Both the position numbers and the translations under genes were made by a program. Shown piece after piece: positions 13,783-13,851 of a stretch of DNA of 13,851 nt (positions within the stretch are counted from its first letter, which is position 1; the number at the start of each line of letters is the position of its first letter). The notes beneath the pieces are model-generated. The model saw nothing but the letters and a program-made list of their open reading frames with translations. It was not told the DNA's origin and ran no database searches. Location: contig CAZXWI010000038.1 in NCBI GenBank assembly GCA_964644555.1, positions 1 through 13,851 of the forward strand, written 5' to 3'. This DNA is from RUG14186 sp964644555 (lineage in GTDB: Bacteria > Bacillota > Clostridia > Eubacteriales > Anaerofustaceae).

Positions 13783-13851
13783 TCAAAGAGCCGATAATAA
13801 ACAAATTTAGTGATAAAGAGTGAATTCTATTGAATTTAGTTTTTATTTAGT

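Noticed and set aside
13580..13810. 76-codon plus-strand frame at the right end
   Set aside because: It is antisense to scfA and its promoter. The Cys- and His-rich look is the reverse-strand reading of the SCIFF cysteine codons.

Overview
The window looks like a contig from an AT-rich Gram-positive anaerobe of the class Clostridia, probably assembled from a metagenome because it contains a run of exactly 100 Ns. The strongest taxonomic clue is a complete SCIFF locus (six-cysteine peptide plus its radical SAM maturase), a hallmark of Clostridia. Strong AGGAGG-type ribosome binding sites, type II lipoprotein signals and MBOAT/DHHW surface genes agree with this. No RNA gene, CRISPR array, transposase or integrase is visible.

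Layout, plus strand. Positions 50-4967 hold a complete high-affinity branched-chain amino acid ABC importer in the order livK-livH-livM-livG-livF (binding lipoprotein, two permeases, two ATPases). It has a near-consensus promoter, a perfect dyad in the livK leader, an intrinsic terminator between livK and livH that should leave the binding protein in excess, and a terminator after livF. Positions 5025-5388 hold a non-coding repeat array: a 124-bp tandem unit made of hairpins, bounded by 29-bp perfect inverted repeats and interrupted by the assembly gap. Next come a membrane-anchored XRE regulator (5530-6216), a secreted or membrane-anchored protein with two peptidoglycan-binding domains overlapping a YibE/F multipass membrane protein (6346-8263), and a surface-modification cassette of a DUF4358-like lipoprotein, an AlgI-type MBOAT acyltransferase and a DHHW/AlgX-like partner (8330-11346).

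Layout, minus strand. A perfect stem-loop at 11351-11386 separates the convergent transcripts. Reading leftward from a near-perfect extended -10 promoter at 13754-13782 come the 48-residue SCIFF precursor (scfA, 13570-13716), a hairpin with a U-rich tail that may attenuate transcription, the SCIFF maturase (scfB, 12128-13501), and a protein resembling the activation domain of B12-dependent methionine synthase (11398-12075). The three genes read as one operon.

How they work together. LivKHMGF imports Leu/Ile/Val. The MBOAT/DHHW pair probably O-acylates an extracellular glycan. ScfB would install Cys-derived thioether links in ScfA to give a ranthipeptide. The most interesting context is the placement of a methionine-synthase-activation-like gene behind the SCIFF pair, which suggests, but does not prove, a link between SCIFF maturation and SAM/methionine or corrinoid metabolism. 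Because identical repeat sequence lies on both sides of the gap, adjacency of the liv operon to the rest should be treated as provisional.
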